Part shown: positions 39,814 through 52,169 of the stretch, piece after piece
Layout of the letters: each line of letters opens with the position of its first letter
How positions within the stretch are numbered: the stretch's first letter is position 1
NCBI GenBank assembly: GCA_035041965.1
Contig: JAPYMA010001522.1
Span: forward strand, 1-64,000
Source: Anisakis pegreffii
Lineage: Eukaryota > Nematoda > Chromadorea > Rhabditida > Anisakidae
DNA length: 64,000 bases
Direction: 5' to 3'
Notes under the pieces: generated by a model
The model's database searches: none
Seen by the model: the letters and a program-made list of their open reading frames with translations, nothing else
What the model was told of the DNA's origin: nothing
Translations under genes and position numbers: made by a program

Positions 39814-41943
39814 CTCTTCAGTGCTGTAAACAGTCAATACTTTTTAAGAGGCAATCAGCTGTCAATGAGCAATATCACTGAGCGATATCCCATAATTGAA
39901 CAATCATTTAACATAACGGAGTTACTTCTTAGTTGATCAACGATAGCACGGTGTAATGACTGACATAATAGACATTGATTAATACAATTTTGTTACTCCC
40001 CGCATTGTTGAATAGCAATGAGCATGGTTCGCTGAAGATATTTTCGGTGAGGCTAGCTTTTGAAAGTGAACACTCACTGCTCAATCAATAATGATCTCTC
40101 AATTGATCAACTGTCTTCGGACATCTTAAGGACTCAGAATGACGAAAATATCACGACTCGAGTCTCAACTTTTTCCGCAGCAAACAAATACCAATTCACA
40201 AAACCGCTGATATGAGCATAACGAATGAACGATACATATAAGATTGGATGCTTTTAGAACATCTACTACAAATGCTTCTTGTTACAGAAACTGAATACTG
40301 AAACCTTTCATTCGCTAGAACATTCAAACTAGTTATGGACTCATATACATTTCTGCTTGTGAGGTAAAATCAAACGTGAAGAGTTCATTTTCGATCCGAT
40401 ACAATTTTTTGATTCGTTATAATCTTTGATCTGATACAATTGTTGATACGATACATGGTCTTTCAAATCGAGCAATTCCAACAATTGTACTCAAAAACGA
40501 CGTTTTCGATTAAGTCAGCTCATTAGCAGCATTTATGAGTCTCATACGACCAACGAGTCTCATACGACCAACGATGTGATCATTCTGTTGCAATCTTCAT
40601 ACCTTCACACAGATGAACTTCACAGTACGAATGCTTAAGAGTGATATCTGGAACAGTGATACGTCAGAATCATCATATGATAATATACAAAGCAAAATGC
40701 AACCAATTCTCAATCATGACCGTTAATGGGACTGATCTGATTGTACTTCACTTGAGGCATCCATGTTTATATCGTTTATTTTCAAAATGAACAACAAACA
40801 AGAGACCGATTTTCGCATTGCATAACTCGCTGATGATTCGGCGTATTTCATCAGTAATCGAAAATGAATGAATATGCCTGGGTTATTGTTATGCGCTATT
40901 TTTGGACATTCAGCTGTGAGAAATTTTTGATTTCGAATTCAATGAATTGCTCTGCACGAGAATTTTCGATTTCGAACAATTCGTTGACTTATTCATGAAA
41001 GAATGAATTTTTTGCCATTGTTGCATGAGCTCAAAAAATTTCTTCCACATATTGTTTTCGTGAAAAGAGTTTTCGTTTTGATGAATTAAAATGTTTCAAA
41101 AAGATTTTTTTTTCGCATTCAGAGCTTTGGCAATTACTCATCAACTGTTATCGTTCACAATGACTTGAGACTTTTATCATCTAACAGAGACTGTCTGTGC
41201 CACTTCCAAGAAAATTTTATTTTTCAATTTTTGCTTCAACTGTAAAAAATATTCACCTAGAAAGTACCAGTATCTCTCAGTGATTGTTCAATTGTACCTG
41301 CTGTATTGATGCTAAACAAGAGTGTGTTTTCTCGGAGTAGTTAATTTAAAATTTGAAAATAACAAACGCATAATTAATTAAGCACTTGGGGAAGCGTACA
41401 GGTGATTTGCGATGGACGTTCAAATGCGATGCATGAACATACGAACAAAATTGATGACAAGAACACACTCAGTTTGCCAGTTTGTTTTCTTCTCGAATTC
41501 ACATGAACAATGTTTTAGGTGATGAATGGAATGCGTTTACGGAACGGCGGTTTTGGATTGAGCGATTTGGCATAGAGTCATAATGAGAGTGCAAAACGAC
41601 GTGAAAAAAAATCAACTTTAATTGTGTGAGTAAACGATGAAAGTAGATCGTTATTTTAATAGAACGGAATACAACACGAACAAACTAATTTCAGCAGTAT
41701 CAACTATTCAGAACTATTCACGCTAACTTGTTCGAATCATTGGCTTACACATCGAGATATTGCACAATCAATGACTTAAATCCACCATTCTGGCGTTCTA
41801 AAAAAGTTGATCTCCAGGAACAACGTCAGTTCGTTGAACGCTTTCAAAATACATTTCGTTTGAGCCTGATCTAGGCGAAATTTGCGAGAACCGTTTTGTT
41901 TTCTCGCAAAAAAATTCCTTCGAAGTTGGTCGTATTTTCACAG
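39814..41943. other. Intergenic DNA
   Basis: No gene seen. Contains an 18-bp tandem duplication (GAGTCTCATACGACCAAC) at 40537-40554 and 40555-40572, and the hairpin at 41881-41910 that lies just beyond the stop codon of the minus-strand receptor gene. Confidence 0.55.
41881..41910 (-). promoter_or_regulatory. Stem-loop in the predicted 3' UTR of receptor gene A
   Basis: TTTGCGAGAA (41881-41890) pairs exactly with TTCTCGCAAA (41901-41910) around a 10-nt loop. On the minus strand it begins 33 nt beyond the TAA at 41944, so it would lie in the 3' UTR transcript. Its function is not known. Confidence 0.6.
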
Positions 41944-44828
41944 TTAGCTGACGGTAGACCGAACATTAATAGTTCTCGATTGGCTCGAAATCGGTGTGCA
42001 ATTTAGAATTGCGACCAGTATTCTTTTGACATCATATCGCAGAATCGAGCTCAAGAACAGGCGGCAAACTACCGACAAGATCGCTCCAGTTAAGAAGAAG
42101 AACATCACCGAAAAGTCGTTTATCTTCCCTTGAAATGTCACTATGTTGATGAAAATTTGACCTGAAAACTCACTCATTCATCATCAACGTTTTTCGTTTA
42201 CCATTTCTCTAGAAACTACGCATTTGCGGCAATGTAGCGCATTATGTCAGTGTAATCAACATGAGAAGAATAATTGCTGAATGATTTCGACAAGGATGGC
42301 TTCATTCTTCCCAGAAGAACATTATGTTTTGGCATGTTTTTACAATTTCCGATTGACTGTTCAGAATTACAACGACCCAACCTCTTAATCGCATAGAAGT
42401 GCTGGTTTATAAGACTGAACGAAAGTCACGTACCTATCATTCTGACTGACCATGAGATGAAGCACGAGGCTAACAAACTCCTCTCAATGGCTTTTCGAGC
42501 CTGATTTGATGGATGGACCGAGAATCGCACTGTTTCTTGCGTTGTATTCGCAGCACTTGAACGCTTTATCTGCATTACATACGACTGAAACTGATCAAGG
42601 TCAGCGCTCACTACATTCACTATAAAACTACAAAATGAAATTCCAGTTCAACAGCTCCGATGATATTTCACTTGCCAATTTATTAACTCACCAGTTGAAA
42701 AAACAATGACTAACGAAATATCAATGACTAGCAATGTTCAAGTCAAGTCCATGAGATATTCCACTATTGGTTACATTTTCATGAGGCTTTAAAATCAAAT
42801 GCTGCACTCCTGAAAATACTGACAAACGATGCTAACAGCAACATGTGCGTAATGCTAACCACAACTCCCGCGTGAACCTTCTCTAATGTGATGAGTTTGA
42901 AGAGAATGATCGCATAGACTAAGAGTTCAGAGAACATGATTGATGCGTTGAATATCAAAAAATATATCTGTGTTCCGCTTTCTGCATATTTTTGCCAATC
43001 ACCCGTAAAGCCATAGCCATCATAATTGAAATAGAGCACAACATACCTGAATATTTGCCACTTACGAATTACGATTTGAAATTGAACTTATTGAACAAAC
43101 TCACTCTAACAGTTATGTTTTTCACTGAATTGTCATCGACCCAACTGAATCTTGCAATGATTCTGGATTGATCACTGGACCTTTAGGGAACATTTTTACT
43201 TGTTCACCTTGACATTTCAAACGAAAGCAATTAAGTGAGAAACGCGTTAATGCAATTATGAAATCCTAGATTTTGATGAGAAACAATACCGAGCAATCAG
43301 CACTGTTTTATCAAGCAGCAATTAACTGAATCGAATCGTTCTCGGGAGAAGCTAATTCGAAAGTAATTACCCCCTCTGACTATATTCAAACATTAACTCG
43401 CTTCACAATGATCATAGTTTACGACATTTATTATGAAGCAAACTCATTTTCATATTACTAAAATAATTAACTCCAACGTCGTAGTCCATAATTCATCGCT
43501 AGCTGATTTTTTGCCCCTATTTCTTCGAAAACATTTACAATTTACGTTTACAGTTTATGCGAGTACATTTCGTACTATGCGAGTACATTCCGATAATTGG
43601 CATGCTGGTTTTTAGCATGTTGGTTTTTAGCATGCTGGTTTTTAGCATGCTGGTTTTTAGCATGCTGGTTTTTAGCATGCTGGTTTTTAGCATGCTGGTT
43701 TTTAGCATGCTGGTTTTTAGCATGCTGGTTTTTAGCATGCTGGTTTTTAACATGCTGCCAGATAAGCATAAGAAGATGACATGGAAACATGTTTTGCTGT
43801 AGTCTAATGACCTTGATTATGGCTACTTCATCGCTTAACAATAAGAATGCACTTACCATGGAAATTGACTGACAACATAAGTTTGCACAAAAGCAATAAT
43901 CCATAGCAGTGAACAAACTAAATTCGCATTCCGTCGTTTAATACACCAGTCGAATACCTTCGATGTATAAAAGCATAACATTCTTGTGATAATAACCAAA
44001 AGGCTTAAGTAACTACTTGACCACCTTAAATTTTCTTTTTTCTATTAAAAGGAGCAACTATTTTTGAATACAAATCATTCTGATAAAGCAGTTGAATATA
44101 ATGAGGATTCATCTACATGTATGACGGTGGCAGTGATCATATTAATATTATTGATGGTAGCAGAGGTATTATAAATAATGAAAACAATCAAGGATGTGGC
44201 TGGGATTGTTTCCATCGAAGTAGAGACCTAAAGGAGATCTGAGCCTAAAATATCCGAATGGATTCTTCTGCGTCTTTTGGCCCTTCTCGTGTTTTCCTCT
44301 CTCTTTTTCCCTGTCTTGCTTTACCCTCCGGATAGGAGAGGACGAGTACCGATAACGGTAGTACTGATAATAACACAGCAGCAATACTGGTAATAGCAAA
44401 AATTAGATACAAGCCAAATCACAGCCTGGCTCAGGCTCGATAAAATGCAAAATACAATCGGAACGTTCTCCGCGATTGCTCACAGGTAAAGCACCTAACC
44501 GATGGCAAAGTTTTGCTCGAAACCGGGTGGTGTGCCAGTGTTAAAATAGCAAATACTTAAAATATACTAACCATGCAAAATTGATCACCACATTGACCAA
44601 TAGACGATTATTCGCTGGGATGATTTCGTTCTGGAATAAAATCACGACACCTTTCCAGACTCCGAATGCAAGCAGCATCAAGGTATCAGCTGTGGACGAA
44701 TGCGCAATGAAATAAAATGCTCCGTACTGTCTTGATAAACGCACGCATGCAGTAATTTCGAGTGCATGCATCACAATGCCGAACGTTGCGTACAGTATGT
44801 AGAAGCAACCGACAGCTATGTCCAGCAT
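41944..44828 (-). CDS. Seven-transmembrane serpentine receptor A (tandem paralogue, degenerate TM3 region)
   Basis: Five exons: 44572-44828, 43857-44024, 42878-43046, 42434-42584 and 41944-42161 (phases 2, 2, 0, 1), giving 320 residues. Seven hydrophobic segments lie at about 4-28, 43-66, 77-102, 118-140, 166-194, 233-255 and 264-290. Motifs shared with receptor B include FIAHSSTAD before TM2, WWSSSYLS at TM3, and MIGQIFIN at the exon 4/5 boundary. It belongs to the nematode rhodopsin-like chemoreceptor-type receptors of sensory cilia; the Srx/Srt/Srsx subfamily is not resolved by eye. After TM3 it reads ITRMLCFYTSKVF where B has LTRLLSIVIPLKF, so the PLK segment is lost, and the extracellular cysteine seen in B is absent. 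The ATG at 44828 leaves almost no N-terminus, though an in-frame TAA lies upstream; a short 5' exon could be missing. Intron 2 carries a 15-bp minisatellite. The phase-0 donor at exon 3 (LITLEK) is the least certain junction. Confidence 0.85.
43601..43750. repeat. 15-bp minisatellite, ten units, in receptor A intron 2
   Basis: CATGCTGGTTTTTAG is repeated ten times head to tail. Unit 2 has CATGTTGG and unit 10 ends TTTAA; the others are identical. Because the period is a multiple of three, it creates spurious open frames on both strands. The plus strand of each unit ends TTTTTAG, which resembles a nematode splice acceptor, but the host gene runs on the minus strand. A diverged two-copy GCGAGTACATT repeat precedes it (about 43558-43590). 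Confidence 0.95.
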
Positions 44829-46238
44829 TCTCACTCGTTCATCAAAATTGTCTTCTTAGTGTACGACCAATTCTGTTAGCACTCACACACCTAAATTTAT
44901 GCACGCCATAATATGCTTACCGGCATTTTCAATGATCCTGCACAAAAGAAACGTGAATTAAGCAAGCAAAATCCATGGTTCACTTCATTCATGGTTCATC
45001 GTGCAAACTATCGCATGCACTCTGAGGACGATCAAGCAGATCGACAGAAATGATGCAGAGCGATAACGATGCTCGTCTCTCATAGTCAAAACAAGCTAAC
45101 AAATAACTAAATTGCTGTGTTCAAACCAATCACGAATCTCATATTCTTTCTTAGCTCACCTTTCAAACGATAAGAGTAATGATCATTGCTATATAAATAA
45201 TTGTCAATTAAGTCAGAGGCGACGAACACAACAATTCACTTATAGATTCAACGATAAATTAATAAAAAACGACAACTTCAGCATTAATCTATCGAGTAAT
45301 GAACGTCACTATTTTCAAAATCAAACGAGTTATCGAGAAAAACCCAAGCTGCCATTTTCAGCATCACAGTGTGATACGTTAGGAGGTTGTTTCGGATCAG
45401 AAGCTTGGTCATTTGACTTCTGAGCATGAGCATTATGAAAACTGCAACAATATTGGCATTCATAAGTGATCACTCTGTGTTGGAGTGATTTATGAAATTA
45501 TCACGTTCGGTATTTGGTGACAACCAAAATGATAGCAAGGAATTGTCTGGTTGCTTGACGTGACACGAACTCGAAACAGCAAATGAGGGTGATTAGATCA
45601 AGATCAAGATCAGACTAGAATAATGAGCAAATATGAATAAAATGTGATCAGTTTGACTTGATCTTGAGAGAAACGTTATGCCTTGTTGTGCAAAAAGAAA
45701 CGTTCTGTAAAAGAACCTATAAATACATTGAATGCCGTTCTTTGCTTGACTGCTACGAAAGTAATCAAGAAAATCGAGTGGACAATCCAGAAATGTAATT
45801 ACTTTGATTAGACTGGCGATTACGATTGTAAATTATGCATCGAGTTAGAATGTTATAGTCGTTCCAATGAGAGTAAATGCAATTAATTTCTTGCTTACAA
45901 CGTTAAGTTTCAAGTCATTAAATTAAATATTTGAGCAAGAAGACAATCATGTGGGAAGTACTATGTTCCGTGTACCTCACGGAACGCTCAAATTTGTCGC
46001 ACGATCATTGTCTTCCATGTGAAATACGAGTTTTCCGTTGACTATTCAATGCATTCTCGAGAAACTGTGAGAGCAAATCACTAAGAAACTGATCTTCTGA
46101 AGTGCGTTTTAACAATTCCAGCTGAAAGCACTGGGAACATTTATGGCGAATGAAAAGAGTGACAAACAACTGACTAAAATGAACGTTTTCCGTACGATTG
46201 CTAAACCTTCATATGGGACTTCATCGAAGTAAGCGATA
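44829..46238. other. Intergenic DNA between the receptor genes
   Basis: No gene seen. A tight hairpin with 8-bp arms (GTTCCGTG at 45965-45972, CACGGAAC at 45978-45985, 5-nt loop) is present. The plus-strand open frame at 45112-45423 has no recognisable features. Confidence 0.5.
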
Positions 46239-46563
46239 TCAACGAATCAGCGAACGAACGAGTTTCTTTCCTTGAATTCCTTCAAGAGGCCGTTTGTTAT
46301 TTAATAATTCACTGTCACCGCCTCTGTGATTTGTCACACAAAATGCAATTCTCGGCATCACTTTGTTCAGTTTTGAACGTTTCGGTGACGAATCTGCTAC
46401 GATATTACTCAGTCTTATTTCTGAGCTTTTTGCGTTGACAAATCGGGGTTGATCACAAGCGATTGCACTCAAATGACTCTTATCTTCGAATTTCTGATGA
46501 AAGAAATGAGAGATGAGATCACGATGTGCCCGGTAGATTGGTTGTAATGTCGATGAAAACACG
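46239..46563 (-). other. Candidate alternative C-terminal exon of receptor B
   Basis: On the minus strand an acceptor CAATTTTAG precedes a 108-codon open exon that begins VFSSTLQPIYRAHRDL and continues as a Ser/Lys/Arg-rich tail to a stop at 46239. A phase-2 donor (ATGGG before GTATTT, exon edge 47507) lies inside the last receptor B exon just after TM7, and joining the two preserves frame. The product would have a long cytoplasmic tail instead of the short one ending at 47428. It is unproven; the block may instead be a chance frame. Confidence 0.35.
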
Positions 46564-47427
46564 CTAAAATTGGACAAATGTTATCTGTACGAATCGAAGA
46601 CTCAAACCACCGGCTACGTTCCAATAGAACTCAATCAGAAATGTTGCTGTTTTCATCAAGTGAACACCTTGAATTGTCGTAGCATTTACAGATGAACAGG
46701 GAAATTAATCGAAACAGGTGAATTAGTTGGGCACTTATAGACGAAATGAATTTTCACTCTTTAGTTTCTTGTCAGACAACACACTTTTCAGAATTCATCA
46801 ACAAGAAACACTTGCTGAACGGAGAAACTAAGTGTTACTGCATTTGACAGGTGGATTATTCTAAGGATGTTGCGAATATTTGATGAAATCCTCTCAAAAA
46901 CTCCGTTTTAATTATTCTGTTGCCGTCATATCTGATTGTGAGACAAAAAGTTTGTATGCATAATCACCACGGTAATTATGCATGCATGCGTTTCACCTTC
47001 GATGCAGTTAGTCACAACACTCATGAATACCTCTCTGATATAACATTACGAAAACATATTATTAGTCTTTCGATATGATATGGTGTCATTATTGAATATA
47101 TCGAATGAAACAAATCTTAAAATATATACGGAGCAAAAAATAACTTATAATCAATCATCGCGTACAAACAAATAAAAATCCAGAATTACGCAATAATATG
47201 CCGATACATTCTCTCAAGGGTTTGAAAAAGACCCTACTGATCCTTCAGCTGATATGATCTAGTCCTGAGAACGTCATCACACCTCAACGAATAGGAGATA
47301 CAAAACAGTCTGTTGACCAGTTTCCATCTTTTCGCATGATTGTCTTCTCGCATGACCACTGTTGCCAGTGCTGTCAACTAAAGCTTCTAATGAAGCGCTC
47401 TTGAACATAAGTTTACAAAAAACCACT

Positions 47428-49896
47428 TCAACGTATTCCACTCGTCCAGATGCGTACAAAACCATCCGTTTGCACAACACACGGTTTTTGTGTTTTCGGA
47501 AAATACCCCATAAGAATCTGTTTCACTTTACGCAATAGAACTGCGCTCAAAAACAATCTCATAATGGTGTTCATCCAGCACTGCGTCATGAACGTCAGCA
47601 TCACTATGAACTCACGCCAGCGGTTGTCAAATGAGATCAGATTAATTGCTATTTGTCCTGAAAATTATGTCAGAAATGAATACTTCACAGACAATTTTTC
47701 GTGACAAAGAAATTTTTTTCAACGATTTCACTCAGCCTATTACATTTCGGCTTCAGGATTTCAGAACTTCGATCGCTGCAGAATTGCAGATTCTCGACTA
47801 GTTATTGGATAAGTTTTTAACAAAATCATCGCAAAGTTCCATTGAAAATATGCGTTCACCTAAAAATCGTTGCAAATTCAATGCTTCGTCACGGCGTATT
47901 CTTGAAGTCTGGTAACCTAACAGAAAAGACAACCAGAATTAATTTACCGATAACAGCAATAAGCCAGTTGACAAAACATGATAGCAGCAAGCTCAACTCC
48001 ACAGAACGACTACATTTGATCACTTTATCACTGTAAAACGATGCGGCAATATTTGATAGGGATGTCACAGCAAAAATTTTCCGTTTTCTGGCGTTCGACG
48101 ATGCACAGCCCTGGAATTATGTTTTTCAGTGAGTGCCTAAGAATGAAGTATTTGCTCGTGATTGATGCATTATTCAACACTCCGATAGTCAGCTCTATTG
48201 AAGCTTCTCTGTGATAACATATCGATATTGCTTGCATATATGGAATGCAATCATATTAGTCTCGATGAGCGAACGTTGATTCTGTCGTTAATTGAGTCAG
48301 TCACTTTGAGGTGCTATGAAATCGGAAACATTCATTAAGGAGTGATCTTATCGCAGTAGATGACACTGATGACTAAGATTGGTGTCCTGTGCCTATCAGC
48401 GATCACCTCACATACAGTTCATCTTCGACGGAAGAGTCATGCCAACAACAAATTTGTATTTATAACTGACAATGAGATTTGCATGCATGCAAATGGCTGG
48501 CCATCCGATTGTACTTTTGAAGATCAAATATTTGCATATTTCTTCACAATTACATATTTGATCAACAGTTCATAATCAGCTCTTTCTTTTTGATCTGTTG
48601 TTGTTTGTTGAAAATGTAAAACAAAAGCTCGAAAATAGTTCATCAGCGCTGAACAACAACCATTTTGTATTTCGGTGAGAACTAATTTTAATCTGAATCA
48701 GTTTACCATCGATCTCGATTCACCATTCAAATGACGCCTTTGGGTTTTGTTGAGCAGCGCAATCATAACCGCGACATATAACAGAAGATTTGTCAATATG
48801 GTGAACCCATTGAATGCGAAATAATACATTTGTGTTCCACTCAGTGCATATGCAGACCAATTGCATGTCATACCGTAACCTTTTGCGTTATAATGTATGT
48901 CAGCGTACCTAAATGAGTTAAATGAAAATCTTTCGATAGAAAGTAACTTTCTTCTTGACATTCAGTTTAGGAAGAATTTTTCCGAAAGGTGAGAAAATCA
49001 GGTGAGAAAATGATGAGAAAATTAAAAAAGTGAGAAAATTAAAACCATGGATGAGGATTATTTTCTCATCGATTCTTATAATAATTCTTGAACAGCCGCA
49101 TTTGCACTGTTTTCGTGACAAATTCGTGCGTAGTGATCGAAGAGATAAAGCAATCGAATGAAATTGAACATCATCTGAGTGGTACCATGGGAAGAGAGTG
49201 ACTGTATAGGATTGCACAAGAGCTATTGCCCATGTGCCAATGCAAATACAGTGTGATGTGAGCATACGCATGCGCAGAAATTTCAACGGTATAACGATGC
49301 TTAACAATCGTGTAAGCGTTACCACTATGGACAGATAGCTACTGGACCACCTGAAATGCAAAACACGGTGTTTAAATAATAAATCATGAACTCATTCTGC
49401 TACCTTGTTCTCCTGACATCCGCGCAAAAACTTTTCCATTCTATTTCACTTTCTCAACTATCCCATTCCATCGAGCTTCCTTCCAAATCTGAAAGGTTTT
49501 CTCAGAAAAGATATCTGATCCGATCTCATCCAAAATTACTATGAAATCAACGCCCTAAAATCATTAAAAAATGTAGAGAATGAATCCGATAAGCTGAAAA
49601 ATGAACCATGTAAAATTGATGAAAACATTAACAATTTGTCGTTGTTGTCGTGTAATAATCTCACTTTTTGTCAGTATCACGATTCCATCCCAAATACCGT
49701 ATTGAAAAAGAAGAAGAATATCCGCCGTCGAGTAGTGTGCGATGAAACGGAACCCATTGAATCGATGTGAAAGTTTTGAGCACGCGATTATCTCAATTAG
49801 ATGCAAGCCAATGCCCAACGCGGCATATACAATATAGAAGACCCCGACAATTATATCTACATAACTCAATGATAGATCTTCTTCAGAGAATTGCAT
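47428..49896 (-). CDS. Seven-transmembrane serpentine receptor B (tandem paralogue)
   Basis: Five exons: 49607-49896, 49186-49350, 48707-48908, 47948-48110 and 47428-47657 (phases 2, 2, 0, 1, the same as receptor A), giving 349 residues. Seen: an ATG followed by an acidic N-terminus (MQFSEEDLSLSYVD), TM1 at about 14-38, FIAHYSTADILLLFQYGIWD at TM2, WWSSSYLSIVVTLTRLL with IPLKF after TM3, TM4 ending TVTLFPW, an extracellular loop with Cys (GYGMTCNW), TM5, a third loop containing KTQRRHLNGESRSM, TM6 (LLLSCFVNWLIAVIGQIAIN) and TM7 ending LFLSAVLLRKVKQ. The TR of VTLTRLL stands where other rhodopsin-like receptors have DRY. A chemosensory role is inferred from class; no ligand can be named. Intron 2 holds a degenerate GTGAGAAAAT repeat (48988-49045). 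The C-terminus may be alternative (see 46239-46563). Confidence 0.88.
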
Positions 49897-50497
49897 TTTG
49901 TTGAGAAAATTTATTTCACCCTAAATTATTTCCTGATTTATTGAAAGGCAACAAACTGCCAGTAAGATGACCTTTTAGATAGCATTAAAATGTATTTTTT
50001 TCAGCAAACGCTCTCCGATAGTTGAGATACTCAGCAAACGTTGAATATCTCATGATAGTCTAACAACAGCTTTCAAAGGGAAGATGCTGATATTTAGGAC
50101 GACAGACGTGCTGAAGCTTCTCGATTCATCAGAAGAATTAGTTTACAGTTACAGTGGACGAATCGCGAAATTTTCCCCAACAAACGATTAAATTGATCTT
50201 CTCTTGGCGTTGTGGCTTATTGTTATGATGATCAGAATGGAACATAGTTAAGTTTTTGACGATGTAAGGAGATGATCGTCGGGGAATATAATGAAAAAAG
50301 AAGAAAATACCTATGGAACATTCGGAGATTTGATTTACTTTTCTTGGAATAATGCGACGAATCGAATGAAAAGACAATGGAATTATTCCTTCCATTAAAA
50401 AAACAAGCGTTGAGAAGCAAACGAAATCGATTCCATCTTCTTTCTCCAAATTTAAACATCACCTCGTGAATGCATCACCAAATACAAGTATTCGTTC
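49897..50497. other. Intergenic DNA
   Basis: Upstream flank of receptor B. An ATAATTTAG acceptor-like site lies just before its ATG and could receive a spliced leader. Nothing else is recognised. Confidence 0.45.
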
Positions 50498-50704
50498 CTC
50501 TAGAACAGGGGTCCCCACGCTCGGGTATTGCATTACCTTCTTCGATGCTCTGGCAGGCCATCATTACCCCTACTTCCGCTACAATAATTTACCATTTCCA
50601 CGCATAACGTCAGAACTAGCTTCCCAGTCCCCTTCATTACCCCCTTACACCCCTGAATTCTCCAAAAATGGGAAATATCCCCCTATCGGGCCTCTGCTCT
50701 AGAA
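50498..50704. mobile_element. Non-autonomous hAT-type DNA transposon (MITE) with 8-bp target-site duplication
   Basis: A 191-bp element (50506-50696) begins CAGGGGTCCCC and ends GGGCCTCTG, whose reverse complement is CAGAGGCCC, so the short terminal inverted repeats agree at 7 of the first 9 positions. It is flanked by an exact 8-bp direct repeat, CTCTAGAA, at 50498-50505 and 50697-50704. An 8-bp duplication of the form nTCTAGAn and CAGGGG-type ends are hallmarks of the hAT superfamily. It encodes no transposase. The plus-strand open frame across it is a by-product. The C-rich interior contrasts with the AT-rich surroundings. Confidence 0.88.
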
Positions 50705-52169
50705 CGAAATTTTGAACTGACCATCAGTGAGCAGTTGACAATGCCAAACTGATTGTATGCCTTCGAGTTGATCCACATCAACCCACCCTAAACTAAATCA
50801 TGCCCTTTACAAATCGCTTCTAGACACCTCTGAGAATATATAGTCATAATGTGTACAGCAGGATGCGATAATACTAGTTATGAGCTTTATTTATGAAAAA
50901 ACCATCAAATTATTAACAATTCAAAAGCTTCACGCGTTATCGTCTCATTAAAGAGTGGCGTTCTGCTTATATTATTGTCGTTGCTCGGAGATAAAGTTTA
51001 CCCGTTCAGCTAGTCCTTAAATTCAATGAATAATTCATAAAACTTGGTGCAGTGTGATGTTTGTGAGAAATATTATCCAGTCATAAATTTTGAATAAATT
51101 TGAAATCGACAGTTTTTCCGTTGAAAATTCAGTTTCACACCATTCGTAGCAGGATCAACGAGCGCTCTCCATTCGGACACCCTTCACTGAATAGCTACTC
51201 CAAATTGCTAAAACTCAGTGAATGTTGCAGTCAGTACATACTAATTAAGATTAGCCTTTTAATTTCATCACCTCGCTGCATTTCCGACTCGTTACAACTC
51301 AACTACACCTAAGTCTTATATACCATTTCATCTTTCCGTACACTGTTGAATTGTTGGCTTCATAATCAGGGCATCTATTTCATCACATTTTGAATGTTAT
51401 TTTTATTGTGGAATGAAACAGCTGAGATCCGGAATTGTTTATTGATACGGAAAAGTAACGATGATACATGAATAAGAGTACATACAAAGTCATGAAGGGC
51501 ACAGTTCCATTAGTATGGTGAATCCGCAAACGGCATTGTGAATTCCTTAGTGAATTTTAATCACGCTTTACACTTATGAAAATTTTCATTTCACTAATCA
51601 GCTAGGAGAAATGCAAATAAATTGAACCACAAATAATTCACATCAATAAATAAGCAATTCATCATTTTCTCTTCGAGACGTTCAGAAGGAGAATCAGTCC
51701 AAAAATTATGAAACGTAATGCAAAATGAAGAACGAAAGTTGTTGCGAAACACTGAGGAACGATAAAGTACAAATTGCAAGTAGAAACCATGAAACGAAAA
51801 AAATGTGAGAGAAATTTTGAGTAGAATTCAGTTAATACTAACATAATGTATGCTAGACAATATTCCGATTGGAAACTACTTCGGCACGCATAAAAACGAC
51901 GTGAAATAGAACAAAACATCATGCATATGAATAGATGTGCATTATTATGTTGAAATTATTCATGGATATGAATAGGGTGATTGGATTCAATGAAAATTAT
52001 TAGGGAAAATGTTTTCAAAAACGCGCAACAGTGTAAACAACATATAAAAACAAGTACAAATGTATATCGAATGGTTATTATAATTGGTGATGGTTAAAAT
52101 ACAGCTAAATAAAACATATCAAATAATCAGTCCATAAAATGAGTTGATCCGCCACTTCGATACGATCTC
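50705..52169. other. Intergenic DNA downstream of htz-1
   Basis: No gene recognised. Minus-strand frames at 51594-51779 and 51662-51922 show no domains. Part of this stretch is the expected 3' UTR of htz-1. Confidence 0.5.

Noticed and set aside
43535..43916. Long repetitive open frames on both strands (MLVFS, CWFLA and AKNQH repeats), or a CRISPR-like array
   Set aside because: They are by-products of the 15-bp minisatellite, whose period is a multiple of three. It lies in an intron, has no spacers and is not a CRISPR array.
50466..50702. Proline-rich 78-codon plus-strand frame
   Set aside because: It is the translation of the C-rich hAT element, not a gene.
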